A stretch of DNA of 64,000 nucleotides from Streptomyces bicolor. Its GTDB lineage: Bacteria; Actinomycetota; Actinomycetes; Streptomycetales; Streptomycetaceae. The position numbers and the translations under genes are program-made. How positions within the stretch are numbered: position 1 is the stretch's first letter; the number at the start of each line of letters is the position of its first letter. Positions 51,772 to 61,405 of the stretch are shown piece by piece. A model generated the notes under the pieces. It was not told the origin of the DNA, did not search any database, and saw only the letters and a list, made by a program, of their open reading frames with translations. The stretch lies in contig NZ_JOFS01000008.1 in NCBI RefSeq assembly GCF_000719285.1, positions 62,001-126,000 of the forward strand. The letters run 5' to 3'.

Positions 51772-52563
51772 TCAGAGCGCGGAGTCCGGCCAGTTCTCCT
51801 CGTCCTCCATCAGTTCCAGGTCCGGCGGCACGAGAGTCGTGGACTCCACGAGCCCCCTGATCAGGTTGTGCAGCAGACTGTTGTCGGCGGGGCGGCGGCC
51901 CTCCGACTTGTCGTGCAGCAGCGGGTACTTGAAGCCGGTGCCGTGCAGCCGACGGCGTACGGCCTCGACGCGGAACTCGATCCTGCGCTCGTTCCACTTG
52001 GCGTCGGGACGCAAGTAGGCGAGCCGCTCAGCGGCCTGACGGTACGTCAGCGGGCGCGGGTCCTCCTCGTACAGCAGGTACCGCTGCCCTAGGACCACCA
52101 GTAGCAGCCGCTCGTCGTCGTCCAGCGACCACGTCTCCGGTCGTACGGTATCGGCACGCCGTCGCGACACCATCCCCTGGTCGTCGTGGCCCGCCACGTA
52201 CAGCTCGACCAGGTGCTCACGGTAGCCGGAGCCCTTCACGAACAGCGGGGTGTAGCCGGTGGCGAGCGGGATCGGCTCGGTGGTGAGGTGCATCATCCGG
52301 CCGCGGGGCAGTCGGACGAGCTGCTGCCCGGTGTTGCGCAGCCACCACATCCCTTGAAGGTACGTCAGCTCGCCGTGCCGTCGGCTCACCCGCAGGTCGT
52401 CCACGCCGACCCCCAGGTCCACGTCCGGCTTCTCACCGCGCCCGAAGCGGACCGTCAGTCCCTGGTGGGGCGGTGCGCTGAGCTCTCCGGTGACCGTGCG
52501 GGCGTGCAGGGTCCCGGGCGTGGTGGGCGCGACACCACGCGCGAGGCTGGCGGAGAGGGGCAT
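51772..52563 (-). CDS. FHA-domain protein
   Basis: A protein of 263 residues. The N-terminal 100 or so contain a forkhead-associated domain (VRFGRG, DLRVSRRHGELTYL), which binds phosphothreonine. The remainder is helical and basic (YRQAAERLAYLRPDAKWNERR within it) and resembles a winged-helix-like output. It sits between two Ser/Thr kinase genes and is a natural partner or substrate (inference). ATG 52563 has GAGGAGA upstream; an earlier ATG at 52602 lacks one. Confidence 0.88.
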   Translation of the reverse strand: MPLSASLARGVAPTTPGTLHARTVTGELSAPPHQGLTVRFGRGEKPDVDLGVGVDDLRVSRRHGELTYLQGMWWLRNTGQQLVRLPRGRMMHLTTEPIPLATGYTPLFVKGSGYREHLVELYVAGHDDQGMVSRRRADTVRPETWSLDDDERLLLVVLGQRYLLYEEDPRPLTYRQAAERLAYLRPDAKWNERRIEFRVEAVRRRLHGTGFKYPLLHDKSEGRRPADNSLLHNLIRGLVESTTLVPPDLELMEDEENWPDSAL

Positions 52564-52604
52564 CGCTGGTCTCCTCGGTTCGTGAACTGCTCGGTGGTTC
52601 ATGG

Positions 52605-52680
52605 GCTTTGCGGCGGGCTGACAGCCTTTGCGGCGGCCGGCGGGCTTCGCGGTGGCCGGCAGGCCTCGCGGTGGGCGTAC
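52605..52680. repeat. Four imperfect 19-bp tandem repeats
   Basis: Units start at 52605, 52624, 52643 and 52662, with consensus near GGCTTTGCGGCGGCCGGCA. They fill most of the 180-bp gap between the FHA gene start and the 3' end of the second kinase gene, upstream of the FHA promoter. Confidence 0.75.
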
Positions 52681-52743
52681 GACGTACCGACGATTCTCCG
52701 CCTCCTCTGCGGGACCCCTCCCGTACGGCCGAGGAGCCGGGGG

Positions 52744-54636
52744 TCAGTACGCGGACTTCAGCGCTCCTCCCGGGAGCTTCCCTCCGTCCTCCCGGCCCAC
52801 GCTGCACAGCACGTAGCGGAATCCGGCGTCCCACTCCTCGTCGGAGGATTGCCAGCCCCGCATCTCGTGTCCCTTGCCGCGGGCCCAGTTGACGCCGTAC
52901 TTGTCCTCGCAGAGCCCATCCGTGTCGACGCTGTCCGTCGAGCCGTCGCCCGCGGCCCAGGTCCAGCCGACCACCTGTTCGTGGTGCGGCTTCTCGCAGC
53001 TCACCAGGGTGTCGGTGATCGTGCCGTCCTCGTCCTCCTCGGAGGTGATGCAGTCACCCGGGCCCTGCTGTGTGATGTACACCTCGTCGCCGAACTTGCG
53101 GAAGCCGCCGAGCGGCCCGCCGAGGGTGGCGTGCCTCAGGAAGAGCAGGCAGGCCGACTCCGGCGGGTCGCTCTGCCCCGTCTCGGGTGTGAGGACGTAC
53201 AGCACCGGGTCGGCCATGGTCTCGCGCAACTCGGCGGTGCGGCGCGTGCACTCGTCCCGTACCGACTCCGTGCCTGAAGCCCGCACGGCGCCGTCGGCCG
53301 CGACGGTCGCGATGACCTGGCCCTCGGGATCGTCGTCGTAGCAGCTGACGAGCTTGATCGCGGGCCGTCCCCGGTACTCCCCGTCCTTCCAGTCGGCCTC
53401 GACGCACTGCCCAGGCATGAGCCCGTCACGCAACCCCGCCTGCCTGCCGTACGGATATGCGGCGCGGGTCACCGTCGGGGAGCGGGTCGGAGAGGCGGTC
53501 GGGGAAGGGGACGTTGTCGCGGCCACCTTCGTCCCGGGCTGCGGCCCCTTCGCCTCGGCCCGCCCGTCGTGGTAGGTGGCGGCGCCCAGCGCGAATCCGC
53601 CGCCCCCGGCCAGCACGGCGGCGAGCGCCAGCAGGACGGGGGTGCGCAGTGCGGGCGAGCGGCGAGCGGCACCCGAGGTGCGCCGGCCGGCGGCGAGGCG
53701 CTCCTTCCAGGAACGCGGGGGACGGGCGGGCTCCGTCGCGGCGCCGACTTCGCTTCCCGCAACGCCACGACCCATGGCCCCGCTGCCCGTGACCTCGCTG
53801 TCCAGGGCCTCGGCAAGCAGTTCGCGCGCCCGTGCAGGCTGCATGCGCCCGTCCGGATCCTTGACGCGCAGCCCCATGATCACGTGGCTCAGCGGATCGC
53901 TCGCCCGCCGCGGCGGCTCGGGTTCCGCGGTCAGCGCCGCCATGAGGGCCGCGTCGAGCGTGTCCCGTTCGAACGGGGAGGTGCCCTCGACGGCGAAGTA
54001 GAGGGTGACGCCGAGCGAGAACAGGTCGGTCGCGGGCGTCGCCTCGCCGCCGGACAGCCGCTCCGGGGCCAGGAAGCCGGGGGTGCCGACCACCATGCCG
54101 CTCTGGGTGACCCGGGTCTCCCGGGGCCACAGCGATATGCCGTAGTCCGTGAGCAGGACCCGGCGATCGGCGGCGCCCGAATGATCCGGCGCCAGCAGGA
54201 TGTTGGAAGGCTTCACGTCCCGGTGGATGATGCCGAGCCGGTGTCCTGCGCAGAGGGCGTCGAGGGCAGCCGCCCCGATCCCGGCGACCTCGTCGCTCGG
54301 CAGCGCACCGCGCTCCTTCACCACGGCACGCAGGTCCCGCGTGCCCTGCAGGTACTCCATCACGATCCACGGGCGGCCGTCCTCCTCCACCACGTCGTAC
54401 ACCGTGATCACGTTCGGGTGCTCGCGCAACTGCGCCGCCTTCAGGGCCTCCTTGCGGCCCCGCCCGGCGGGGTCGTCGCCGGATCCGCTCGGCTCGCGCG
54501 GTACGTCGATCTCCTTGACGGCGACCCGGACCCGGAGCTCCTCGTCCTCGGCCAGCCAGACATCTCCCCCGCCGCCCGAGCCCAGCCGCTGACCCAGCCG
54601 GTAGCGCCCGGCGATGACCCGTTCCTCCCGTGTCAC
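52744..54636 (-). CDS. Transmembrane Ser/Thr protein kinase
   Basis: A PknB-type kinase of 630 residues. The glycine loop is LGSGGGGDVW, the Lys is in VAVKEID, the catalytic loop HRDVKPSNILL is a classical RD type, and the magnesium motif reads DYG instead of DFG. A Pro/Arg-rich juxtamembrane region leads to one transmembrane helix near 330-350 and an extracellular region with six or more cysteines. GTG 54636 follows GAAGGGGAC; the longer frame upstream is not coding-like. The membrane protein gene upstream (54753-56183) runs the same way, 116 bp away. Confidence 0.91.
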   Translation of the reverse strand: MTREERVIAGRYRLGQRLGSGGGGDVWLAEDEELRVRVAVKEIDVPREPSGSGDDPAGRGRKEALKAAQLREHPNVITVYDVVEEDGRPWIVMEYLQGTRDLRAVVKERGALPSDEVAGIGAAALDALCAGHRLGIIHRDVKPSNILLAPDHSGAADRRVLLTDYGISLWPRETRVTQSGMVVGTPGFLAPERLSGGEATPATDLFSLGVTLYFAVEGTSPFERDTLDAALMAALTAEPEPPRRASDPLSHVIMGLRVKDPDGRMQPARARELLAEALDSEVTGSGAMGRGVAGSEVGAATEPARPPRSWKERLAAGRRTSGAARRSPALRTPVLLALAAVLAGGGGFALGAATYHDGRAEAKGPQPGTKVAATTSPSPTASPTRSPTVTRAAYPYGRQAGLRDGLMPGQCVEADWKDGEYRGRPAIKLVSCYDDDPEGQVIATVAADGAVRASGTESVRDECTRRTAELRETMADPVLYVLTPETGQSDPPESACLLFLRHATLGGPLGGFRKFGDEVYITQQGPGDCITSEEDEDGTITDTLVSCEKPHHEQVVGWTWAAGDGSTDSVDTDGLCEDKYGVNWARGKGHEMRGWQSSDEEWDAGFRYVLCSVGREDGGKLPGGALKSAY

Positions 54637-54752
54637 CAACGTCCCCTTCCTCGGCCGCGCTTCCGGAGCGGCCGCCGTCAACTCCCGGCGCTCGCCGACG
54701 TCATGCTCACTCGCCTCACGCGGGAGCCCTCCCGGACCGCGGCTCCCGCCGT

Positions 54753-56183
54753 TCACCGCACGACCAGCGGCCGGAAGGCGGCGCTGACGGCGGACTTGGA
54801 CGCCTTGACGAACATCGGCCCCGGGGAGGTGCCCTCCTCGGCGTAGACGACCGAGGGGCAGCTCGTGCCGCCGATCTGGAGGGTGCGGTCGGCGACCACC
54901 TTGCCGGTGCGCAGCTCGTAGACCTTCACCGGAATCTCGATCTTGTGGAAGCTCACGTACGAGAGGGTGCCGGAGGACCTGCTCTCGTACGGGCACGTCT
55001 CGACGGACGGGCCGAACCTCTCCTCGCCCATGCAGACCACCAGCGTGGCGTCTGCCGCGTCGCCCGCCTTCCAGGAGCCGGGGAACCGCTTCGGGTAGTC
55101 GGCCGCGATGCTGTATCCGTCGGCGGCGTAGAACAGCGCACGGTTGGTGCCCTTGCCGACGGGCTTGGCGCCGCTGTACTTCGCCGGGTGGGTGCAGTAC
55201 TCGGGCTGCGTGTCGGCTTCCGCGGAGAGCAGGTTGCGGACGTTGGCGAGCTCGATGCTCAGCGTGGCCTTCCTGGCTCCCTTCCGCGCCCGGTCCGCGA
55301 GTTCGTGGTCGGGGTACCGGTCGAGGAGCTGCTCGTAGTGCGTCCGGGCCGGCTCCCAGCTGTCGTTCGCCATGAGGTCGTCACCGCACCCGACCAGCGC
55401 GGCGGGGGCGGTCCGCTCGACCGTGTCGGCGGACCGGTCCAGTACGTCGTCGCTGCGCACTCGGCCGTGGAGCCAGTCGGTGACGGTGACCGTCTCGCAG
55501 GGATCCTTGGTGGGCAGGCCACGCAGGAATCCGTCGAGGGTCGTCTCGACCGTCTTCGCGTTGCCGGGTTCCGCGAGAACCGACGCGAGTGTGCCGAAGC
55601 CCCGCTTCAGGGCCTCGGTGTCCCCGGCCAGCGCGGTGGCCAACTCGGCTCGGGCCGTGCGCAGCCGGTCGCATGCCCGTACGACGTCGTCGCCCCGGGC
55701 GCTCAGTGGCGCGTCGGCGACACGGTGCCCGAACCACACCTCGTCCTGTGCGCTCAACACCCCCGCGCAGTCGCCGCGTTCGCGGGCGTCGGTCACGCTC
55801 TGCCCGATCCTCGCAGCGTCGAACCGCAGCAACCCCACGGTCAGCAGCACCGGCAGCGTGACGCCGAGCGCTACCAGTCGCCGACCGCGCGCCGGACCCC
55901 TGCCTCCGCCTCTGCGCGCCAGGAACCACCCGTGGCCGACGACAGCCACCCACCACACGAGCACGGCGACTTCGTACGCCGCGTCGGCCGTCGCGACGAG
56001 CCGGGACACCAGCACGACCGTCACGACCACGGCCGCCAGGGCGAGCCTGAGCCGCCGCAGCATCAGATAACCGACCCCGAGCAGCGAGGCGTTGCCCAGG
56101 GCGACGGCCAGCGGGTCGTGTGCCCTGACGGTGTCGGGCGCGGAGGTCGGCATGGCGGGTACGGCTTGCGTGTGGTCGTTCAT
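54753..56183 (-). CDS. Membrane protein with large extracytoplasmic domain
   Basis: A protein of 476 residues. The first 130 contain about four hydrophobic segments (SLLGVGYLMLRRLRLALAAV, LPVLLTVGLLRF); the remainder is a soluble, probably exported domain with helical TPR-like stretches (SWEPARTHYEQLLDRYPDHE) and a cysteine-containing beta-rich end. No enzyme motif is seen. It precedes the kinase gene in the same direction and may be a partner or substrate for it. Confidence 0.75.
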   Translation of the reverse strand: MNDHTQAVPAMPTSAPDTVRAHDPLAVALGNASLLGVGYLMLRRLRLALAAVVVTVVLVSRLVATADAAYEVAVLVWWVAVVGHGWFLARRGGGRGPARGRRLVALGVTLPVLLTVGLLRFDAARIGQSVTDARERGDCAGVLSAQDEVWFGHRVADAPLSARGDDVVRACDRLRTARAELATALAGDTEALKRGFGTLASVLAEPGNAKTVETTLDGFLRGLPTKDPCETVTVTDWLHGRVRSDDVLDRSADTVERTAPAALVGCGDDLMANDSWEPARTHYEQLLDRYPDHELADRARKGARKATLSIELANVRNLLSAEADTQPEYCTHPAKYSGAKPVGKGTNRALFYAADGYSIAADYPKRFPGSWKAGDAADATLVVCMGEERFGPSVETCPYESRSSGTLSYVSFHKIEIPVKVYELRTGKVVADRTLQIGGTSCPSVVYAEEGTSPGPMFVKASKSAVSAAFRPLVVR

Positions 56184-56328
56184 CCTGGTCTCCCCCGGGC
56201 ACGGAACGGTTCCGGTCCCCGCATGGTGCGGCTACACGCCCGGGAGGGGTCCCGGGGAGCCCGACGGCAGACAAGAACCGACCCGCCACGCGGTGAGAGA
56301 CTGTGAGACCAGAGCCTGGAAACGACCG

Positions 56329-56363
56329 AGGGCCCTGTCTCACATAATGTGATCCAAGGCCCT
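56329..56363 (-). terminator. Terminator-like hairpin after the second tRNA-Pro
   Basis: AGGGCC and GGCCCT (56329-56334, 56358-56363) enclose a nested perfect CACAT-A-ATGTG stem (56341-56351), 29 bp past the 3' end of the tRNA on the minus strand. Confidence 0.5.
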
Positions 56364-56391
56364 GACCTGCGACAACCATGTCCTACAGTTG

Positions 56392-56465
<74 letters not shown>

Positions 56466-56606
56466 ATGCCGTCTGACCTGGGGTTTCCCCCGGCCGAACG
56501 CGCATGGAAACAATACCGCACCCGGGGTGGTGGTCGCGCACTCCTTTATGTGTGGCGGGTGATCCGCCCGTGTACGGCGGATGATCCCGCCGCGCGGGGC
56601 AGGTGA

Positions 56607-56966
56607 TCACTCCCCGGCCGGCAGGCCCAACTCGGGGTAGGCGTCCAGCAGGCGTGTCGGGGCGGCCTGGCGCCAGGAGTCGGCCAGGATGTCGCGCAGT
56701 TCGGCCTCGTCCTCCAGGAACGCGAGCCGGACCCGCACCCAGGCGAACTGCGCCTCATGGTCGGCGATCCAGAACTTCCGCGGCTCGGCCAGGACCAGTT
56801 CGTCGCGCTCCTCCTTGGGGCAGCGCACCGCGATGGAGGTCTCGTCCTCGGGCAGCGTGGCGAACATCTTGCCCGCGACCCGGAACGTGGGCATGCTCCA
56901 GGCGATCTTCTCCGTCGTGTCCGGCAGAGACAGGGCGATACGGCGTACGTCTTCGGCATCCGGCAT
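56607..56966 (-). CDS. MmcQ/YjbR-family DNA-binding-like protein
   Basis: A small protein of 119 residues that covers the whole MmcQ/YjbR family (RRIALSLPDTTEKIAWSMPT, KMFATLPEDETSIAVRCP, LRDILADSWRQAAP). The fold is CyaY-like and the function is not established. ATG 56966 gives the usual family length; GTG or ATG codons further upstream would add an atypical N-terminus. Confidence 0.88.
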   Translation of the reverse strand: MPDAEDVRRIALSLPDTTEKIAWSMPTFRVAGKMFATLPEDETSIAVRCPKEERDELVLAEPRKFWIADHEAQFAWVRVRLAFLEDEAELRDILADSWRQAAPTRLLDAYPELGLPAGE

Positions 56967-57013
56967 GCAAGGCACCGTAGCGGCTGCCACTGACAATCAC
57001 CTGGTGAGAGCGG

Positions 57014-57553
57014 TTACACGGGCGTACTCGCGGCAGATCGCCCGACGTACTTGTAGTAGATCGTCGTCGACCGCAGAACCCCGGCCGGGCTCGCCGCGAA
57101 GTCGGGGATCACCCCGGCCCGGGTCCACCCGGCGGAGGCGTAGAGCCGCTCGGCGAGGCTGTCGGTCTCGGTGTCCAGGTGAAGGAGGGTGACGCCCGCG
57201 CGGATCGCCGCCGTTTCCGCGGTCGTGAGCAGTCTGCGGCCGAGGCCACGCCCCCGCGCCTCCCGGTGCACCATCAGCTTGACGAGCTCGGCCCGGTGGC
57301 GGCTGTTGGGTTTGTCGGGGAACGCCAGGCTGACCGTGCCGACCGTCCGCTCCCCCGCACAGGCCGCCCACACCTCCAACTGCCCGGCCGCCACGGCGGC
57401 CGCGCGCTCCTCCCACCAGGCGATGGCCGCCGTACGGTCGAGGGGTGCGAGGAATCCGACGGAGGCACCGTCCTCCACGGTGTCCACCAACAGCTCGGCC
57501 AACTCTTCTACCCTGTCCCGCAGTTGGGTTTCATCCAGGCGTGTCACGATCAC
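57014..57553 (-). CDS. GNAT-family N-acetyltransferase
   Basis: An acyltransferase of 179 residues. The acetyl-CoA motif is VHREARGRGLGRRLL, with LLHLDTETDSLAERLYASAG as the following helix. GTG 57553 overlaps the stop of the XRE-cupin gene (GTGA), so the two are coupled. The regulator may control acetylation of its own ligand, for example an antibiotic or amine (inference). Confidence 0.9.
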   Translation of the reverse strand: MIVTRLDETQLRDRVEELAELLVDTVEDGASVGFLAPLDRTAAIAWWEERAAAVAAGQLEVWAACAGERTVGTVSLAFPDKPNSRHRAELVKLMVHREARGRGLGRRLLTTAETAAIRAGVTLLHLDTETDSLAERLYASAGWTRAGVIPDFAASPAGVLRSTTIYYKYVGRSAASTPV

Positions 57554-58140
57554 GGCAGCACCACCGCCAGCGCATACCGCACCGCCTCGGGCCCCGCGCA
57601 CCGGAACCGCGTCGCTCCCCACACCCGCATCCGCAGACAGTCCCCGGCAGCGAGATGGTGCTCGACCTCCTGCACCGTCACGTCGAGCTCCCCTTCCAGC
57701 ACCCAGATGTGCTGCTCCAACCCCGGCACGGGCGGCCGGTCGTAGGCGATGTCGGCGCCCGCGGTGAGTCGCCCCTCGACGATCTCGCCGCGCAGCCCGG
57801 TGTGCGGCGGCGACACGGATCGCCGTACGAACCCCGAGTCACGGTCCTCCCACACCGGCTGATCCGCGGCCCGCACCAGCAGCACGGGCTCGGACTCGAC
57901 CTCGCTGAGCAGTTGGGACATGGTCCGGCCGTAGACATGGCAGAGGCGGTTGAGCAGCGAGGCGGTGGGGCTGATCTCCGCCCGCTCGGCCCGGGAGAGG
58001 GTCGAGCGGCTCACACCGCTGCGGTCCGCCAACTCCCCGAGGGACCAGCCGCGTTCGGCCCGCAGCTCGGCCAGACGGGTGCCGAGTCGGGCGTCGACCG
58101 GGTCCGGGGCCTCGACACCGCCCGAACTCTTGCGTTTCAT
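57550..58140 (-). CDS. XRE-cupin transcriptional regulator
   Basis: A regulator of 196 residues with an N-terminal helix-turn-helix (about 20-75, LADRSGVSRSTLSRAERAEI) and a cupin domain (about 120-190, GLEQHIWVLEGELDVTV). It has no ribosome site: the -10-like TAGAGT (58153-58148) lies seven bases before the ATG, so the mRNA is probably leaderless. A perfect inverted repeat at 58132-58170 covers its start codon, pointing to autoregulation. It is coupled to the GNAT gene. Confidence 0.9.
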   Translation of the reverse strand: MKRKSSGGVEAPDPVDARLGTRLAELRAERGWSLGELADRSGVSRSTLSRAERAEISPTASLLNRLCHVYGRTMSQLLSEVESEPVLLVRAADQPVWEDRDSGFVRRSVSPPHTGLRGEIVEGRLTAGADIAYDRPPVPGLEQHIWVLEGELDVTVQEVEHHLAAGDCLRMRVWGATRFRCAGPEAVRYALAVVLP

Positions 58141-58170
58141 ATCCGGGACTCTATCCCATATATGAAACGC
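58132..58170. promoter_or_regulatory. Autoregulatory operator over the XRE-cupin start codon
   Basis: GCGTTTCATAT (58132-58142) and ATATGAAACGC (58160-58170) are perfect reverse complements separated by 17 bp. The left arm contains the start codon and the spacer holds the TAGAGT -10 element. Confidence 0.75.
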
Positions 58171-58186
58171 CCGTGTTACGGGCGGC

Positions 58187-59089
58187 TCACTCCCCCGCCG
58201 CCTCCCCGAGCGCCTCCAGCACCGGCCTGATCAGCGGATGCTCCTCCGCACCTCTCCGTACGGCCGCGAAGACCCGCCGCGTGGGCGCCACGCCGTCCAC
58301 GGGCCGTACGACGACGCCTGTGAGGTCCATGCCCCGCAGCGCCGAGCGCGGTACGAGTGCCACGCCGGCGTCGGCCGAGGCGAGGGCGACGACCGCACGG
58401 AAATCGTCCGAGGAGTGTTCGAGGCGGGGCTGGAAGCCGGCGTTCTCGCAGGCCAGGACGACCACGTCATGACAGGGGTTGCCGGGGTACGGGCCGATCC
58501 AGGAGTCCTTGGCCAGGTCGGCGAGGGGGACCTCGGCGGTGTCGGCCAGGCGGTGGGTGACGGGGACGACCGCGTCGAAGGGCTCGGCGTACAGCGGTAC
58601 GTGGGTCAGACGCGGATCGTCGGCCGACGGCGCCCCGCGGTACTCGACGGCGACCGCCACGTCCACCTGCCGGTCCAGCACCATCGGCAGGCTCGCGTCA
58701 CCCTCCGCGTCCTGGACCCGGATGCGGATACCCGGCGCCGACTCGGCGAGGCGGGCCACCGCGGGGGCGACGACCTGGGCGATACCGGTCGCGAAGGAGG
58801 CGACCGTGACCGTGCCGGCCGCCCCGGAGCTGTATGCCGCCAGCTCCGCCTCCGCCCGCTCCAGCTGGGCCAGGACCGCGTTGGTGTGGCTGAGCAGGAT
58901 CTCGCCGGCCGGGGTCAGCCGTACGCCCTTGGCGCTGCGCTCGACCAGGCGGTGACCGGTCTCCTGCTCCAGCGCCGCGAGCTGCTGGGAGACCGCGGAG
59001 GGAGTCAGGTACAGCGCGGCGGCAGCCGCCGTCACCGTGCGGTGGTCGGCCACCGCACGGAGGATGTGGAGCCGCCGCGCTTCGATCAT
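58187..59089 (-). CDS. LysR-family transcriptional regulator
   Basis: A LysR regulator of 300 residues: winged helix-turn-helix at residues 1-65 (AAAALYLTPSAVSQQLAALE) and a periplasmic-binding-protein-like effector domain after it. It is transcribed in the same direction as tdh-kbl, 36 bp after kbl, which suggests that it is part of that operon and may control it. LysR genes usually lie divergent from their targets, so a distant target is also possible. Confidence 0.92.
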   Translation of the reverse strand: MIEARRLHILRAVADHRTVTAAAAALYLTPSAVSQQLAALEQETGHRLVERSAKGVRLTPAGEILLSHTNAVLAQLERAEAELAAYSSGAAGTVTVASFATGIAQVVAPAVARLAESAPGIRIRVQDAEGDASLPMVLDRQVDVAVAVEYRGAPSADDPRLTHVPLYAEPFDAVVPVTHRLADTAEVPLADLAKDSWIGPYPGNPCHDVVVLACENAGFQPRLEHSSDDFRAVVALASADAGVALVPRSALRGMDLTGVVVRPVDGVAPTRRVFAAVRRGAEEHPLIRPVLEALGEAAGE

Positions 59090-59125
59090 GCGATCGATTG
59101 TCTCAAATGCCCCGTGGGCTCCGGC

Positions 59126-60319
59126 TCAGCCCTCCAGCTCCGCCCGAGCGTCCACGAAGGCGTCCACAGCGCGGTTGACGTCGTCCGTGGAGTGCGCGGC
59201 GGACAGCTGGACTCGGATCCGGGCCTGGCCCTGCGGCACCACCGGGTAGGAGAAGCCGATCACATACACACCCCGCTCCAGCAGCAGCTCCGCCAGCCGG
59301 CCCGCCCTCGCGGCGTCGCCGATCATCACGGGCGCGATGGCGTGGTCGCCGGGGAGGATCTCGAAGCCCTCCTCGGTCATCCGGCGACGGAACAGCGCCG
59401 TGTTCTCGGCCAGCCGGACGCGCAGGTCGTCGGCCGACTCCAGCAGGTCGAGGACCTTGAGGGAGGCCGCCGCGATCACCGGGGCCAGGGTGTTGGAGAA
59501 GAGGTACGGCCGCGAGCGCTGGCGCAGCAGGGCGACGATCTCGGCGCGGGCTGCGACGTAGCCGCCGGAGGCGCCGCCGAGGGCCTTGCCCAGGGTGCCG
59601 GTGATGATGTCGACGCGGTCCATCACGCCGTGCAGCTCGGGGGTGCCGCGGCCGCCGGGGCCGACGAAGCCGACGGCGTGCGAGTCGTCGACCATGACCA
59701 TGGCGTCGTAGCGGTCGGCGAGGTCGCAGATCTCCCGCAGCGGGGCCACATAGCCGTCCATGGAGAAGACGCCGTCCGTGACGATCAGCCGACGCCTGGC
59801 CGACTGGGCCTCCTTCAACTGGCTTTCCAGATCGGCCAGATCCCGGTTGGCGTACCGGAAGCGACGGGCCTTGGACAGGCGGATGCCGTCGATGATCGAC
59901 GCGTGGTTGAGGGCGTCGGAGATCACCGCGTCCTCCGGGCCGAGCAGCGTCTCGAAGACGCCGCCGTTGGCGTCGAAGCAGGAGGAGTACAGGATCGTGT
60001 CCTCCTGGCCGAGGAACGCCGACAGGCGGGCCTCCAGCTCCTTGTGGACCTCCTGCGTGCCGCAGATGAAGCGGACCGATGCCATGCCGTAGCCCCAGCG
60101 GTCCAGCGCCTGGTGGGCGGCGGCGATCACCTCGGGGTGGTCGGCGAGGCCGAGGTAGTTGTTGGCGCAGAAGTTGAGGACCTCGCCGGGGCGGCCGCCC
60201 GCGCTGACGTTGACGGTCGCGGACTGTGGCGTGTCGATGACGCGCTCGGGCTTGTGCAGGCCGGCGGCGCGGATCTCGTCGAGGGTGGCGCGCAGGTCGT
60301 CGCGCACGGAGTCGAACAT
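59126..60319 (-). CDS. kbl: Glycine C-acetyltransferase (2-amino-3-ketobutyrate CoA ligase)
   Basis: A PLP enzyme of 397 residues that splits 2-amino-3-oxobutanoate with CoA into glycine and acetyl-CoA. The PLP lysine is in [15 protein letters not shown], with [13 protein letters not shown] (Asp/His) upstream of it and the early [14 protein letters not shown] typical of alpha-oxoamine synthases. ATG 60319 follows AGGAGCC. It lies 35 bp after tdh; the two enzymes form the threonine dehydrogenase pathway. Confidence 0.95.
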   Translation of the reverse strand: MFDSVRDDLRATLDEIRAAGLHKPERVIDTPQSATVNVSAGGRPGEVLNFCANNYLGLADHPEVIAAAHQALDRWGYGMASVRFICGTQEVHKELEARLSAFLGQEDTILYSSCFDANGGVFETLLGPEDAVISDALNHASIIDGIRLSKARRFRYANRDLADLESQLKEAQSARRRLIVTDGVFSMDGYVAPLREICDLADRYDAMVMVDDSHAVGFVGPGGRGTPELHGVMDRVDIITGTLGKALGGASGGYVAARAEIVALLRQRSRPYLFSNTLAPVIAAASLKVLDLLESADDLRVRLAENTALFRRRMTEEGFEILPGDHAIAPVMIGDAARAGRLAELLLERGVYVIGFSYPVVPQGQARIRVQLSAAHSTDDVNRAVDAFVDARAELEG

Positions 60320-60354
60320 GTCAAGGCTCCTGAAGGTGCTTGCGGTTGAGGGAG

Positions 60355-61383
60355 TCACGCGGTCCAGTCGAGGATGACCTTGCCGCCGCGGCCGCTCGCC
60401 GCGTCGGCGAACGCCGCCTCGAAGTCGCGGTAGCCGTACCGGCCGGTGATCACGGGCGCGAGGTCGAGGCCGCCTTCGAGCAGCACGGACATCGCGTACC
60501 AGGTCTCGAACATCTCACGGCCGTAGATGCCCTTGATGGTGATCATCGAGGTGACGATGCGGGCCCAGTCGACCGGGAACTCCTGCGCGGGCAGGCCGAG
60601 CATGGCGATACGGCCGCCGTGCGTCATGTTGGCGATCATGTCGCGCATGGCCTCGGGACGGCCGGACATCTCCAGACCGATGTCGAAGCCCTCGCGCAGG
60701 CCGAGTTCGCGCTGCCCGTCGGCGATACTCGCCCGCGACACGTTCAGCGCGAGGCTCACGCCGATCTTGCGGGCCAGCTCCAGCCGCTCCTCGCTGACAT
60801 CGGTGATCACGACGTTGCGCGCCCCCGCGTGCCGGGCCACGGCCGCCGCCATCAGGCCGATCGGGCCGGCACCGGTGATCAGGACGTCCTCGCCGACCAG
60901 CGGGAACGACAGCGCGGTGTGCACGGCGTTGCCGAACGGGTCGAAGATCGCGGCGACGTCGAGGTCGACGGGCACGCGATGCACCCACACATTGGCGGCG
61001 GGCAGCGCGACGTACTCGGCGAAGGCACCGTCGCGTCCGACGCCGAGACCCACCGTGGCACGGCACAGATGGCGCCGTCCGGCCAGGCAGTTACGGCACT
61101 TGCCGCACACCAGATGGCCCTCGCCGCTGACCCGGTCGCCCGGCTTGATGTCCGCGACGTCCCGGCCGGTCTCCACGACCTCGCCGACGAACTCGTGCCC
61201 GAGCACGAGCGGGGTGCTGATCGCCTGCTGCGCCCAGCCGTCCCAGGACCGGATGTGCAGATCGGTGCCGCAGATGCCGGTGCGCAGCACCTTGATCAGC
61301 ACGTCGCCCGGCCCGACGGCCGGCTCCGGGACGTCCGCGAGCCACAGCCCGGGCTCCGCCTTCTCCTTGACCAGCGCTTTCAA
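60355..61383 (-). CDS. tdh: L-threonine 3-dehydrogenase
   Basis: A zinc medium-chain dehydrogenase of 342 residues, the usual Tdh length. The catalytic zinc Cys is in [17 protein letters not shown] gives the His/Glu, the structural-zinc cysteines are in [18 protein letters not shown], and the NAD fold is [17 protein letters not shown] 61383 has AGGAG eight bases upstream. It is the first gene of the tdh-kbl-lysR operon; a long GC hairpin lies in its leader (61406-61444). Confidence 0.95.
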   Translation of the reverse strand: MKALVKEKAEPGLWLADVPEPAVGPGDVLIKVLRTGICGTDLHIRSWDGWAQQAISTPLVLGHEFVGEVVETGRDVADIKPGDRVSGEGHLVCGKCRNCLAGRRHLCRATVGLGVGRDGAFAEYVALPAANVWVHRVPVDLDVAAIFDPFGNAVHTALSFPLVGEDVLITGAGPIGLMAAAVARHAGARNVVITDVSEERLELARKIGVSLALNVSRASIADGQRELGLREGFDIGLEMSGRPEAMRDMIANMTHGGRIAMLGLPAQEFPVDWARIVTSMITIKGIYGREMFETWYAMSVLLEGGLDLAPVITGRYGYRDFEAAFADAASGRGGKVILDWTA

Positions 61384-61405
61384 CGCTACGGCTCCTGAGG
61401 GTGAG

